Part shown: piece by piece, positions 17,080 through 26,336 of the stretch
How positions within the stretch are numbered: the stretch's first letter is position 1
Layout: each line of letters starts with the position of its first letter
Assembly: GCA_963510375.1 (NCBI GenBank)
Contig: CAUPES010000001.1
Coordinates: 62,001 to 126,000 of the forward strand
Length of the DNA stretch: 64,000 nt
Source: Fastidiosipila sp963510375
Lineage (GTDB): Bacteria > Bacillota > Clostridia > Saccharofermentanales > Fastidiosipilaceae
Direction: 5' to 3'
Program-made: the position numbers and the translations under genes
Notes under the pieces: generated by a model
The model's database searches: none
The model's input: only the letters and a program-made list of their open reading frames with translations
Told to the model about the DNA's origin: nothing

Positions 17080-17169
17080 GGCGGAGAGGAAGGGATTTGA
17101 ACCCTCGCGTCGCGCAAACGACCTATCGCATTTCGAGTGCGACCCCTTCAGCCTCTTGGGTACCTCTCC
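17079..17169 (-). tRNA. tRNA-Ser (anticodon CGA)
   Basis: A 91-nt class II tRNA on the minus strand with encoded CCA. The acceptor stem GGAGAGG pairs with CCTCTCC, and the discriminator is G. The anticodon stem-loop TCGCA-CTCGAAA-TGCGA gives anticodon CGA, reading UCG. The long variable arm confirms serine. It closely resembles the other serine tRNA at 6995-7085 outside the anticodon arm and variable arm. Confidence 0.95.
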
Positions 17170-17251
17170 ATAAGTAAAGCCAGAGAAAATACAAAAAACT
17201 TGAATTAGGTTAATTAGACATAATATATATTGTATCTAATTGAGTTCTTAT

Positions 17252-17279
17252 ACTATAACAAATGCTAGTAGATTCGCAA
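17252..17279 (-). promoter_or_regulatory. Candidate promoter of tRNA-Ser(CGA)
   Basis: On the minus strand, TTGCGA (17274-17279) and TATAGT (17252-17257) with a 16-base spacer, about 83 bases upstream of the tRNA. Confidence 0.4.
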
Positions 17280-17373
17280 TCTCATTTAATGATAAATTAC
17301 GAATCAAATTAAATATTTCTGGAAAATTAATAAAAATAATACTTTTTATAAAGGCAAATAAATAGTCCAGAAG

Positions 17374-17862
17374 TTAATGTAATTCAGGATAACCTTGTTG
17401 TCGTAAAACCTCATAGAGTACTATAGCTTCAGAGTTAGAGAGGTTCAGTGAACGATAATGTTCAGACATTGGAATCCTATAGCAACGGTCAGGATGTAAT
17501 GCCATCCAGTTCTCAGGTAGACCAGCTGACTCAGAACCAAGGATAATTATTGCAGGTCTATCAATATTGAGCTCTCCAATGTTTTTCTTAGCTTTAGTTG
17601 TACAGTAAATTGCTTGGTATTCCTTAGACTCAACCTTATCTTCTAAAAATGTAGAAAATTCATCCAAGTTTTCCCAAACCGTAAGCTCTATATCTTGCCA
17701 ATAATCCATTCCAGATCTCTTGATATATTTGTCATCTAAAGAGAATCCTAGTGGCTTAACTAGGTGAAGCTCGGCATTGGCAATGACGCAGGTTCTGCCG
17801 ATGTTTCCAGTATTATATGGAATATCAGGGTTAACAAGTACTATAATATTTTTGTTTTTCAT
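17374..17862 (-). CDS. trmL: tRNA (cytidine/uridine-34-2'-O)-methyltransferase TrmL
   Basis: A 162-residue SPOUT-class methyltransferase that uses SAM to 2'-O-methylate the wobble base of leucine tRNAs. Family motifs are visible: NPDIPYNTGNIGRTCVI near the N-terminus, IILGSESAGLP in the middle and YRIPMSEHYRSLNLSNSEAI in the C-terminal knot. I use the start at 17862, preceded by GGAG with a 5-base gap; the in-frame ATG at 17892 would add ten residues that are not family-like. It appears to be monocistronic. Confidence 0.92.
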   Translation of the reverse strand: MKNKNIIVLVNPDIPYNTGNIGRTCVIANAELHLVKPLGFSLDDKYIKRSGMDYWQDIELTVWENLDEFSTFLEDKVESKEYQAIYCTTKAKKNIGELNIDRPAIIILGSESAGLPENWMALHPDRCYRIPMSEHYRSLNLSNSEAIVLYEVLRQQGYPELH

Positions 17863-18119
17863 AAAAACTCCAATCAAAGTAAAAATCTTCAAAATGAATT
17901 ACCTAAAGTATTTTCTAACTAAAGTAAAAATAAAGCAAGTGAAATATAAAATATTTCGAGATGTACATATTCAATACAATATGTTTTTATAAAAATATAA
18001 AAATGTTCTAGAATAAGATTAACATAATGATTAAGTTGTGGACTAAATTGAACATCCACAGCCACGAATAAATGAAGAGCTAAAGTTTAAATGAGTAGCA
18101 AAAAATAAAGGAATGAATT

Positions 18120-18893
18120 ATGAGTAAAATGTACCATATTGGACTAGGAGATAACTTGAATATTAAATATGCAATCTTGCCTGGTGATCCTGGAAGGGTT
18201 GCAAAAATTGCCGACTATCTTGATAAACCCCATAAGTTAGCGGTAAATAGAGAGTATACTTCTTATGTAGGCTATATAGAAGATGAAAAAGTACTGGTTA
18301 TGTCTACAGGAATGGGTGGACCTTCAACTGCTATTGCCATAGAAGAGCTGGCTCAAATTGGTGTTACTACATGTATAAGGATTGGAAGTACAGGTGGGAT
18401 TGATTTAAAAGTTAAAGGTGGCGATCTTGTGATTGCTAACTCAACAATAAGAATGGAAGGTACAAGTAAAGAATATTTACCAATAGAATTCCCAGCAACT
18501 GCTAATTTCGAAGTAACTTTGGCTCTTGTTAAAGCGAGTCAAAAATCGGAAAAGAATTTTCATGTCGGCACAATACATACTAAAGATTCATTCTACGGTC
18601 AACATTCTCCAGAGAGGATGCCAGTTAGTTATGAGTTGTTAAATAAATGGGAGGCATGGAAAAAAGGTGGTGCCTTGGCTTCAGAAATGGAGTGTGCAGC
18701 GCTATTTACTGTTTCTCAAGTTTTAGGAATTAGATCTGGTGCAGTATTACACGTTTTATGGAACAAAGATAGAGTAAAAGTAGGTATGCAGGATAATGAA
18801 AACCACGATATGAGTGAGGCTATTAAAGTTAGTTTAGAAGCAATGAGATTACTTATAGAGTCTGACAAATCAGGTGAAAAATTATATGAGTGA
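18120..18893 (+). CDS. udp: Uridine phosphorylase
   Basis: Cleaves uridine with phosphate to uracil and ribose-1-phosphate in pyrimidine salvage. The 257-residue sequence follows the NP-I family: PGDPGRVAKIADYLDKP, REYTSYVG, STGMGGPSTAIAIEELAQIG, RIGSTGGID and the late EMECAALFTVS segment. The closest pattern is E. coli Udp rather than the purine enzyme DeoD. It is the first gene of a salvage cluster, with cdd overlapping its end (ATGA) and mtnN close behind. A short inverted repeat TGTGGA/TCCACA about 60 bases upstream could be an operator, though evidence is weak. Confidence 0.9.
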   Translation: MSKMYHIGLGDNLNIKYAILPGDPGRVAKIADYLDKPHKLAVNREYTSYVGYIEDEKVLVMSTGMGGPSTAIAIEELAQIGVTTCIRIGSTGGIDLKVKGGDLVIANSTIRMEGTSKEYLPIEFPATANFEVTLALVKASQKSEKNFHVGTIHTKDSFYGQHSPERMPVSYELLNKWEAWKKGGALASEMECAALFTVSQVLGIRSGAVLHVLWNKDRVKVGMQDNENHDMSEAIKVSLEAMRLLIESDKSGEKLYE

Positions 18894-19332
18894 AAGTAAA
18901 CCTAATATAGATAATAAAAAGATAGAAGAACTAGTTTCAGTGGCTTTGAATGCTAGAAACAGTGCATATGCACCATATTCAAATTACAGGGTCGGAGCAG
19001 CTCTATTGACTGTCGATAATCAAGTATATAGCGGCACAAACATAGAAAATGCCTCATATCCAGCAGGAATTTGCGCAGAAAGATCAGCATTGATTAAAGC
19101 CATTTCAGATGGGAATATGGAATTTTCTGCGATTGTTATCACAGGTGCACCAGCAGAATTAAAAGAAGCTAAGCAGTTTGCGTATCCATGTGGCGTATGT
19201 AGGCAATTTATGGCAGAGTTCTTTGATAAGAATACTAAAGTAATAGTTGCAAAATCAAAAATAGAATATTGTATATATAACTTTGAAGAAATTTTGCCAT
19301 TTAGTTTTGGCAAGAGTAATTTAGAAAATTAA
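18886..19332 (+). CDS. cdd: Cytidine deaminase
   Basis: Deaminates cytidine and deoxycytidine to uridine forms, supplying the uridine phosphorylase encoded just upstream. It has 148 residues from the ATG at 18886, which overlaps the udp stop and follows AGGTG; a GTG at 18874 is less likely. The zinc site is seen in GICAERSAL and PCGVCRQFM, and the substrate loop is in NIENASYPAG. It is translationally coupled to udp. Confidence 0.95.
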   Translation: MSESKPNIDNKKIEELVSVALNARNSAYAPYSNYRVGAALLTVDNQVYSGTNIENASYPAGICAERSALIKAISDGNMEFSAIVITGAPAELKEAKQFAYPCGVCRQFMAEFFDKNTKVIVAKSKIEYCIYNFEEILPFSFGKSNLEN

Positions 19333-19366
19333 TTTTATCTGATATTAAACAAGAAAAGAGGTAAAA

Positions 19367-20044
19367 ATGAAAATAGGAATTATTGCAGCAATGCCAGTAG
19401 AAGTGAAGAAACTTTTAGAGAATATGGAAATCCAAAACGTTAAGAATCATTATGGCAGAAATGTACATATTGCTGAATTTAATGGTTTAAAATTATTTAT
19501 TGGAGTTTGTGGAATTGGTAAGGCGAATGCTGCTAGTTTTACTCAGTTATTAATTGATAAATATGATCCAGACTTAATTATTAATACTGGGATTGCGGGA
19601 GCCTTGCAGGCAGGATTAGGAACTTTAAGCTTAGTTATAGCGGATGAACTTTACCAACATGATATTCCTGCAAGAATTCTGGCTTCAACTTATCCAGGGA
19701 ATGGTATTTCAGTTTTTGAAACAGATGTAGAATTAAGGGAAGTCTTGGTTAAAAGTGTTTCAAGTACAGTTAATTTAAAGGTTGGTCCAGTTGCAAGTGG
19801 AGATAATTTTATTAATTCACAACAATTGAAAGAAGAAATAGTTGAGAAAACTTCAGCTCTTGCATGTGATATGGAAAGTGCAGCTATAGCACAAATAGCT
19901 TTTGGAGCAGATAAGAAATGTTTAATCATACGTTCAATTTCTGACGAAGCTGATGATAATGCTGATGAAACTTATGATAACTTTGAAGAAGCAGCAGCTA
20001 ATTTAAGTGTTGAGGTATTGCTAAAATTTCTAAATAATCTTTAA
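19367..20044 (+). CDS. mtnN: 5'-methylthioadenosine/S-adenosylhomocysteine nucleosidase
   Basis: Hydrolyses MTA and SAH to adenine plus the thioribose product, recycling by-products of SAM use. It has 225 residues: IGIIAAMPVEVKKLLENM at the start, FIGVCGIGKANAAS, INTGIAGAL, and ACDMESAAIAQ with the catalytic acidic residues, then IRSISDEADD. It is third in the udp-cdd-mtnN cluster, 34 bases after cdd with an AAGAGG ribosome binding site. The adenine released could be recycled by the apt gene elsewhere in this window. Confidence 0.94.
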   Translation: MKIGIIAAMPVEVKKLLENMEIQNVKNHYGRNVHIAEFNGLKLFIGVCGIGKANAASFTQLLIDKYDPDLIINTGIAGALQAGLGTLSLVIADELYQHDIPARILASTYPGNGISVFETDVELREVLVKSVSSTVNLKVGPVASGDNFINSQQLKEEIVEKTSALACDMESAAIAQIAFGADKKCLIIRSISDEADDNADETYDNFEEAAANLSVEVLLKFLNNL

Positions 20045-20112
20045 TGTTTATTGTAATTTACTTGCGATAACTTTCGCTGTGTGAAAGAGTATTGCGGCAA
20101 AATACTTGATAA

Positions 20113-20175
20113 AAAATCCCCTATGGAATCTAGATGTTAAATTAATTGATATCTAGTCCAAAGGGGATTAATTAT
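20113..20175. terminator. Imperfect long hairpin between mtnN and the deoxyribosyltransferase gene
   Basis: AATCCCCT (20115-20122) pairs with AGGGGATT (20162-20169), and CTAGAT (20130-20135) with ATCTAG (20151-20156), forming an interrupted long stem. On the minus strand it follows the stop codon of the convergent gene and ends in A/T-rich sequence. It probably terminates both genes. Confidence 0.65.
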
Positions 20176-20687
20176 TATTTACTTAAAATATCTTCAATAA
20201 TTGCTTCTACTAAAGCCTCTTTGTTTTTGAAAATTGTAGCTTGTTTATGAACTTGTCCGTCTTTATTAACGTAAGCTAAACCTGTGACAAGTTTATTAAT
20301 ATATAAGAAATCATTTTGAAAAATATCTTTTCTCATTTCATTGAATTTATCAGTTCTGTCATTACCGGTTAGCCTAATATCAGTATATAGTTGGTAAATT
20401 GGAATATTGCGCTCCCATGCTATACCCATCTCTGCGGCAAGTCCAAGATCATAAGTATCCATAAGTGCGATCAAATAATCTGAATCTCTTAAGCGTGCAT
20501 AGTCAGCAAGTAGAATATCAGTACCACTAGCAAATCCAGCTTCTTTATCATTTATCTCTAGATTATCTGCAGGATTGTAAATATCAACTTTATCTCCCAA
20601 GCGCTCCTCAATGCTTTTTTGTATTTCTTTTGCTTGCCATCTCTGACCTTCAGTAAAAAGATCACAACCTAAGTAAATTTTAATCAT
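20175..20687 (-). CDS. Nucleoside 2-deoxyribosyltransferase-like protein
   Basis: A 170-residue cytosolic protein of the nucleoside deoxyribosyltransferase fold. It begins IKIYLGCDLFTEGQRWQAK. It contains DSDYLIALMDTYDLGLAAEMG, in which the Asp and the Glu of the D..D.G...E.G pattern match the substrate-binding and nucleophile positions of the family (quoted here in part: LGLAAEMGIAW). Members exchange bases between deoxyribonucleosides, but related proteins have other N-glycoside targets. Its position next to udp-cdd-mtnN fits nucleoside salvage. Confidence 0.8.
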   Translation of the reverse strand: MIKIYLGCDLFTEGQRWQAKEIQKSIEERLGDKVDIYNPADNLEINDKEAGFASGTDILLADYARLRDSDYLIALMDTYDLGLAAEMGIAWERNIPIYQLYTDIRLTGNDRTDKFNEMRKDIFQNDFLYINKLVTGLAYVNKDGQVHKQATIFKNKEALVEAIIEDILSK

Positions 20688-20739
20688 ATTTTTCTCCTTA
20701 TTTCATTTCTGTAAATTATAGTGCTCTTATTTAAGCTAA

Positions 20740-22683
20740 TTAATTCTGTTTGAACCAGTTATTGAAAATGCTTTTATGTTGTTTATTTCTACGATAACTA
20801 CCTAAAGCTCTATCCATAAATTTACGAGCAAACTCTAATTGAGGTGGCAATATTTCAAGCAACACTACTTCAGGAAATGATTTATTGCTTATTGCAGTTT
20901 TAGCATTGGCTTCTGCAAGTTTAGTATTAACCAAATCTCTCTCTTCCAAACCTCTGGTAAGAAGATTTTTAATTGCTTCGTCCTTATAGTACATCAAACT
21001 ATCGCCACGACGCCTGTCATCAAAAAGAATGAAATCTTCGAAGCGTATAGCCATAATATCTTGACTGATCATCGCAATATCTTCAATATCGCTTAAGTAA
21101 GATTCTAAGAAATTGCTTTTGGCAGGATAGACCTGAGTTTGAGAACTGATTTTATCTTGTACATACCATGATTTATAAGTTCTGATTAAGTCACGACTTA
21201 GGTATTTCCAAACAGGATGATCTGGATGTTTTTGTAAAAATATTTCTGCAATATATTTATATATATAAAGTTTAGATCCATTAATATCATCTCTATTTGA
21301 GATAATTCTACTTAATATTTCTGCAGCTATACCTGGATGCATGAATTCTAAAGTTTCGCAAAGTATTTCAGCTTTTTTGTATAGCACAAAAATATCAGCT
21401 TTGCGAAAAAATTCACCAAGAACAGCACCACCAAAATTACTTCGCACTAATATTTGATATACGTAGATAAAGGTTTCTAGACCTGAATCGGGCGAGAGAT
21501 TATAGCTCTGGTTAATTTGCTTGACTACATCACTTACTAAAGCGGCATCAGATTTGGCAAGATTTACAATCTCACTAATTGCTCGATGGTTATTGGAAGG
21601 TTTAATATCGCTCCTATTTGAATCACTAATAATTTTAGAATACATTAACTCTAGTGTTTTTTGTATATTCTTGTTCGGAAAATTTCTTTGCAAAGTTGAC
21701 CACGCAATAATATACATGCTCCAGTTCGCTCTTTGAATTGCTATTTGTTGCAGAGCTGGAACTAGATGTTCATCACGTTGATCCAAGAGCAACAAAGCAT
21801 GGAAAATATAACGAACTTCCTCACTATTTAACTCATTAGCTAATTGTGGAATATTGTACATAGGAGTATCAATAACCTTACTTAAAAGCCTCTCAGCATC
21901 CTGGTCAGTTATGCTTAATGGTCTTTCCATTAAGTAAGGGTGTTTTTCTCTGCTTTTCTTTAAACTATTTGAAATTTTGCTATTTTTAAACTCATTTGCT
22001 AAATCGAGCCCAGCAGTTTTAGCAGCACTAGTAGTTCTAGTCGCCATAGGTTGCTTGGAGAAAGCTTTGCTTGACGCAATTTCTGCTCTAACTTCACCAG
22101 CCTTAATTTCATTAGGAGAAGAGTTGATCAAATTATCATTAGATTCATAGATGTCTTGACCATTAAAAGCATTAGAGTTTAAAGCGTAACGTTCGTAATA
22201 GGGAACGTACATGCTTTCAGTTTTCCTATCGTTATTAGGTAAAAGTTTTGCCGATTTTTCTTTTGGTGGGGTCGAACTGAAAATATTACGTTCGTATTTA
22301 TTATCAGTTTTGTTTTCCATAGCTTCTCGAGCAGCAGAGAATTTTTCTTCAATGTAATCATCATAATTAGCAGAAATATCTTCTTCTGATGCTTCATTAT
22401 CCTGTTTTTCAAGTTGAGCTAATTCAGCGTTAGACTTGGCTATGTATATACCATTATTTGCTGGTTTTAGAGAGGAATTAGAAGAATAATTCTGAGCAGA
22501 TGAGATGATAGAACTTTCTTCAATGTGAGTATTATTTTCGACTGGTGATGACTGTTTATCATTTCCCTTTGGCGAAAGTATCTCTTGCTTTTCATTGAAG
22601 TCTGTGTCTGTTTCACTATGATTTAGCCATTCCTCAATTGGGAGCTGCTCATAATTTTCACTTTTTTTAGGATTATTCATCAT
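20740..22683 (-). CDS. Large protein with disordered N-terminus and helical-repeat C-terminus
   Basis: I do not recognise this 647-residue protein. Residues 1-250 are rich in Asn, Ser, Glu and Lys with low complexity and are probably disordered. From about residue 250 the sequence is helical and HEAT/ARM-like (LSKVIDTPMYNIPQLANELN, VRYIFHALLLLDQRDEHLVP). There are no signal peptide, membrane helices or catalytic motif. It overlaps the upstream membrane-protein gene by 11 bases, so the two are translationally coupled and probably act together, with this protein as the cytosolic partner. That relation is inference. Confidence 0.7.
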   Translation of the reverse strand: MMNNPKKSENYEQLPIEEWLNHSETDTDFNEKQEILSPKGNDKQSSPVENNTHIEESSIISSAQNYSSNSSLKPANNGIYIAKSNAELAQLEKQDNEASEEDISANYDDYIEEKFSAAREAMENKTDNKYERNIFSSTPPKEKSAKLLPNNDRKTESMYVPYYERYALNSNAFNGQDIYESNDNLINSSPNEIKAGEVRAEIASSKAFSKQPMATRTTSAAKTAGLDLANEFKNSKISNSLKKSREKHPYLMERPLSITDQDAERLLSKVIDTPMYNIPQLANELNSEEVRYIFHALLLLDQRDEHLVPALQQIAIQRANWSMYIIAWSTLQRNFPNKNIQKTLELMYSKIISDSNRSDIKPSNNHRAISEIVNLAKSDAALVSDVVKQINQSYNLSPDSGLETFIYVYQILVRSNFGGAVLGEFFRKADIFVLYKKAEILCETLEFMHPGIAAEILSRIISNRDDINGSKLYIYKYIAEIFLQKHPDHPVWKYLSRDLIRTYKSWYVQDKISSQTQVYPAKSNFLESYLSDIEDIAMISQDIMAIRFEDFILFDDRRRGDSLMYYKDEAIKNLLTRGLEERDLVNTKLAEANAKTAISNKSFPEVVLLEILPPQLEFARKFMDRALGSYRRNKQHKSIFNNWFKQN

Positions 22684-24373
22684 AATGCTCCTCGTTATAT
22701 TTATTGTTGTTTAATAAGAAGACGCTAGATTTATCTTGTTTCATATTATTATAATTCATTTTATCTGAATTGTTTAGCTTGCGTGCACGACGTTGTTCTT
22801 GATATTCCATTTCAGATATCCAAGAATTAATGTTGGAATTAATCTCTGAACTAGTATCAATTAATCTATCGCTGATCTCAGCTAAGCTATTATCAAAATT
22901 TGCAAGTACTGAGATTACGCCTTCATTAATTCCACTAGTGAAATTTTGTACCGATGCATTTAGCCCTTCATTTAATGCATTGATTTCATTTGATATATCT
23001 ATGTTTTGTCGATTGAGGGTCTCTGTTTGATCAGCGAAGAGAAGACCTAGTTCTTTAATATCATCTTTTAGCTCCAGACTACTTGAGCTAGCAGCTTCAA
23101 ATCTATTAACGAAGTTTTGGTTTTGTTCATTAATTTTAGCAGTTAAAGCGTTCATGTTTTCTTCGAAACTATTTAGTTGATCTCTTAATGCTTTGATAGA
23201 TTCACTCAGAATAGACTTAGAATCTTTTTGGGTAGCGGTGAGGTTTTTATTTAGCTCAGCAAGTTCAGCCATGCTTTGTGAAATTGAGTCTAAGTTATTT
23301 GTCCATGATTGATTAGCAAGCTTGAGAGAATCCAGACTTTGTAGAAGACTTGATTGTAATTCGCTACTTTCTTTTCTATGTTGATTTATATTTTGTAAAC
23401 TAATTTCTGTTGATTTATTGGCTTCATAAATATTTTGCGCAAAGTTTTCAAGCTCTTGATAGAAAGGTTGTAAGTTTCGTTCGAGAGAACTCGTAATTGC
23501 CTTGCTGTAATATTCGCTAATTTCCTTCATGCTTTCATTCTTTTCACTGGCGAGTTTTTCAGTAGAAATTTGGAGAGAAGATAGGGTGCTATTTAAGCTT
23601 GGAAGAAGACTTTCTTCTAATGAAGCTCTAACATTTTCTCCGATGATTTCAGCAACCTTGTTATGCGATAAATCACTAAGCATTTCACTGAATTCGGATA
23701 CAGAATGAGACATTGAACGATCATAACGGAAGAAAGCTTCAATTAATGCTGCCGTTCCAGCGAGTTCACGGAATACAGGAACTCTCTCTTTGATTTTTTC
23801 TGAAAGAAAATTTAAAGTTCTCTTTAAATCGTCTTTGTTTCGTAATTTAATGATTGAAAGTGAAAAGGCAATTATCAAACTAAGAAAAAGTGGAATGGAG
23901 GCTATCATTAAAACTAGAGCTTTATTTCCACTTAAATTTAAACCACCAAGTAAAAATGCTAAAAACAGTAGTACTCCAAGAGTTAGCAAGTAAAGTGGGT
24001 ATTCTAAAGTATATGATCTAAATTGACTTTTATCCAAAACTTTATCAAGACTAAATATTTCATCAGGACTTGATATCCATTGGTCTTGATATAAGTTATG
24101 TGAGTCCTTTTTTAATTTAATAGAAGCTGCCGCTATTAAAGGATATTTGCTTTTTTCTAAGATTTTGTTAGTTTTTTCAAGGTTATCTATATGATATCGT
24201 TCTAACTGTTCAACCTCCTGAGCCATTTCAAGAATTTCTTTGATAAACTCTCTATGAAATGAACGGTTACTCAAAAAACTGTAAATTCCAACAGCTCCAA
24301 TCAAGATTAGTGATGCTAATAGTAGTATCCAGTAAACTGATGTAATCGCCAATAGTAAGTTAAATCCAAGCAT
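22673..24373 (-). CDS. MotA/ZorA-like membrane protein with long coiled-coil tail
   Basis: A 566-residue protein. Hydrophobic segments lie at about residues 12-33, 126-146 and 152-175, and a cytosolic segment separates the first two. Residues 200-540 form a long helical tail with heptad-like Leu/Ile and Ser/Asn/Glu content (LNKNLTATQKDSKSILSESI, LKDDIKELGLLFADQTETL). The layout (three helices, then a long tail) recalls MotA/TolQ/ExbB relatives such as ZorA, and YPLYLLTLGVLLFLAFLLGG is reminiscent of their core helix, but the conserved GLLGT-type motif is not convincing. No MotB/OmpA-like partner lies beside it. The start has GGGAGG in place. The function is unknown. Confidence 0.7.
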   Translation of the reverse strand: MLGFNLLLAITSVYWILLLASLILIGAVGIYSFLSNRSFHREFIKEILEMAQEVEQLERYHIDNLEKTNKILEKSKYPLIAAASIKLKKDSHNLYQDQWISSPDEIFSLDKVLDKSQFRSYTLEYPLYLLTLGVLLFLAFLLGGLNLSGNKALVLMIASIPLFLSLIIAFSLSIIKLRNKDDLKRTLNFLSEKIKERVPVFRELAGTAALIEAFFRYDRSMSHSVSEFSEMLSDLSHNKVAEIIGENVRASLEESLLPSLNSTLSSLQISTEKLASEKNESMKEISEYYSKAITSSLERNLQPFYQELENFAQNIYEANKSTEISLQNINQHRKESSELQSSLLQSLDSLKLANQSWTNNLDSISQSMAELAELNKNLTATQKDSKSILSESIKALRDQLNSFEENMNALTAKINEQNQNFVNRFEAASSSSLELKDDIKELGLLFADQTETLNRQNIDISNEINALNEGLNASVQNFTSGINEGVISVLANFDNSLAEISDRLIDTSSEINSNINSWISEMEYQEQRRARKLNNSDKMNYNNMKQDKSSVFLLNNNKYNEEHYDE

Positions 24374-24483
24374 TTTATCCTCCCAATAACAGTAAACTTA
24401 TCAATTCATAATTATATTAATTCAGAGTATATTTTAGCAATATATAAAGAAAATTGCTTAATATAAATATTAATGTTAAAGGA

Positions 24484-24513
24484 TTGATAAAGACGGGATT
24501 TTTATGATAGAAT
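24484..24513 (+). promoter_or_regulatory. Promoter of the metal ABC transporter operon
   Basis: TTGATA (24484-24489) and TAGAAT (24508-24513) with an 18-base spacer. The roughly 110-base leader that follows can form a hairpin (GTC-G-TTTGC with GCGAA-GAC, about 24526-24553) of unknown meaning. Confidence 0.6.
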
Positions 24514-24628
24514 TATATTTGCGAGTCGTTTGCATAAAATGGCGAAGACCTTAAGCGAATAGTTTATAAAAGAACATTATTCAGTTTTTGAGATTATTGA
24601 AATTGTAAATTTGAATTTGGAGAAAATT

Positions 24629-25417
24629 ATGAAAAATATATTAGAAGTTAAGAATTTATCTTTTGATTATTCTGATGCAACAGTTTTTAAAGATATTTCA
24701 CTAAATCTAAATGAAGAAGAATTCGTAGGTATATCTGGTCCTAATGGTGCAGGTAAAAGTACTTTACTTAAGTTAATTTTAGGTCAGTTAAAACCATTGG
24801 CAGGAGAAATTAAATTATTTGGAGAAAAAGTTTCTGATTTTAAAGAATGGCAGAAAGTAGGCTATATTTCACAAAAAATGGTTGACTTAAATGCTTCATT
24901 TCCAGCTAGTGTTTTAGAAGTTGTAATTTCGAATATGTATAAGAGCATAGGATTTGGACTTCCAGCTCGCAAAAAACATAGGGAAAAGGCTTTGGAGATC
25001 CTTAATCTAGTTGGAGCAGCTAATTTAGCCGATAAAAGAATAGGAGAATTATCTGGCGGTCAACAGCAACGGGTTTTTTTGGCCAGAGCATTAGTTAATG
25101 ATCCAGAATTGTTAATTCTTGATGAAGCAACTAGTGGAATAGATGCTCAATCACAAGATAAATTTTATGAATTGCTTCAGGATTTAAGAGAAGATAAAAA
25201 AATTAGTATATTGATGGTTTCTCACGATATGCTAAGAATTCATGATAATGTGGACAAATTGTATTATCTTCTTGGAGATAGTATTGAGTTATATGATATG
25301 CATAATGATGAGGATCATGAGAGATTAAATAGAATTATACATGGTGCTCCACATGCTTTCGGAGAAAGATCTGAAACTTATCATGCAAAGATACATCACG
25401 GAAAAGAAAAGCAATAG
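24629..25417 (+). CDS. Metal ABC transporter ATP-binding protein (ZnuC/TroB type)
   Basis: A 262-residue ATPase that powers uptake of a divalent metal, zinc or manganese. Walker A is GPNGAGKST, the signature is LSGGQQQR, Walker B is LLILDEAT, and the H-loop is in VSHD. The C-terminus is unusually His-rich (HNDEDHERLNRIIHGAPHAF, then HAKIHHGKEK), as in zinc transport proteins. I place the start at the ATG at 24629 after TTTGGAG; an upstream TTG at 24611 is less likely. It is followed 18 bases later by its permease. No substrate-binding lipoprotein gene is adjacent. Confidence 0.92.
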   Translation: MKNILEVKNLSFDYSDATVFKDISLNLNEEEFVGISGPNGAGKSTLLKLILGQLKPLAGEIKLFGEKVSDFKEWQKVGYISQKMVDLNASFPASVLEVVISNMYKSIGFGLPARKKHREKALEILNLVGAANLADKRIGELSGGQQQRVFLARALVNDPELLILDEATSGIDAQSQDKFYELLQDLREDKKISILMVSHDMLRIHDNVDKLYYLLGDSIELYDMHNDEDHERLNRIIHGAPHAFGERSETYHAKIHHGKEKQ

Positions 25418-25435
25418 GAAGGGGTAAACAAGAAA

Positions 25436-26269
25436 ATGTTAGAAATGTTGTCATTTGGGTTTATGAGAACAGCTCTTATAGTTGCATTGTTTATAGGAGC
25501 AGCGTCAGCTTTTATAGGACAGACAGTAGTTCTACGTAGACAAGCAAATATGGGTGATGCTTTATCTCACTCAGCTTTGGCTGGTGTAGCTTTGGGTGTT
25601 GTTTTAGGATATAACCCTACAGTTTGGTCATTGGCAGGAACTTTAGTAGCAGCCTTTGTTTTAGAATTTGTCAGGCGATTGTTCCCACGTTATGCTGAGA
25701 TCGCATCTGCAATAGTAATTGCTTTTTCGGTAGGATTAGCAGGAATTTTGTCTAATATGGCTGGTACAGGAAAAAGCTTTGGTTCATATTTGTTTGGTAG
25801 TATTGTAGCTATAAGCCCTGCAGAGAGAAATTTAACTATTTTAATATGCTCTATTGTAGTTATCGTGTCATTATTGTTTTACAAAGAACTGTTCTTTATG
25901 AGTTTCGATATTGAAGGTGCAAAGTTAGCTGGTATTAATACAATTTTAGTTGATGTCATTTTTATTATAATGACTGCCTTAACGGTGGGTGTAGCTTCTA
26001 GAAGTGTTGGAACCCTTGTAATTTCCTCCTTATTAGTACTGCCATATGCTACTGCTATGCAACTGCATTTGAATTACAAAAATACATTAATAGCTAGTGT
26101 TATAATAGGTTCAAGTTGTACTTTAGTTGGTGTAATTGCTTCTTATGCATACGGTTTTGCACCTGGAGGTTCTATAGTAATATTAAGTGTATTCGTATTG
26201 ATAGTGCTAAGCGTTTTCAGCAAACTTTATATGTCTATAAAAGCTAATCGAATTAGAAACAAATCATAG
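25436..26269 (+). CDS. Metal ABC transporter permease (ZnuB/TroC type)
   Basis: A 277-residue integral membrane protein of the ABC-3 family with about eight to nine hydrophobic segments. The family signature is visible at the first helices: FIGQTVVLRRQANMGDALSHSALAGVALG. It pairs with the ATPase encoded just upstream to form a zinc/manganese importer. The first ATG lies 11 bases after GGGG, so the alternative ATG at 25445 cannot be excluded. Next to a Fur-family regulator gene, which supports metal control. Confidence 0.92.
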   Translation: MLEMLSFGFMRTALIVALFIGAASAFIGQTVVLRRQANMGDALSHSALAGVALGVVLGYNPTVWSLAGTLVAAFVLEFVRRLFPRYAEIASAIVIAFSVGLAGILSNMAGTGKSFGSYLFGSIVAISPAERNLTILICSIVVIVSLLFYKELFFMSFDIEGAKLAGINTILVDVIFIIMTALTVGVASRSVGTLVISSLLVLPYATAMQLHLNYKNTLIASVIIGSSCTLVGVIASYAYGFAPGGSIVILSVFVLIVLSVFSKLYMSIKANRIRNKS

Positions 26270-26282
26270 TAAGTAGGTTTAA

Positions 26283-26313
26283 TTGACGTTTGGTGTAAGA
26301 TAATAATTATAAT
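26283..26313 (+). promoter_or_regulatory. Candidate promoter of the Fur-family gene
   Basis: TTGACG (26283-26288) and TATAAT (26308-26313) with a slightly long 19-base spacer. The AT-rich repeat TAATAATTATAATA overlaps the -10 and could be a metal-regulator operator, which I cannot confirm. Confidence 0.45.
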
Positions 26314-26336
26314 AGATAACTCCAGAGGAGGTTTTG

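Noticed and set aside
17777..17992. A plus-strand reading frame across the 5' end of trmL
   Set aside because: It lies mostly inside the trmL coding sequence on the other strand, has no ribosome binding site and has no recognisable product.
22673..24373. Zorya-type phage defence system based on the ZorA-like layout
   Set aside because: Only a tentative MotA-like layout is seen. No ZorB (OmpA-like) gene and no ZorC/ZorD or ZorE effector lie in the neighbourhood, so a defence system is not supported.
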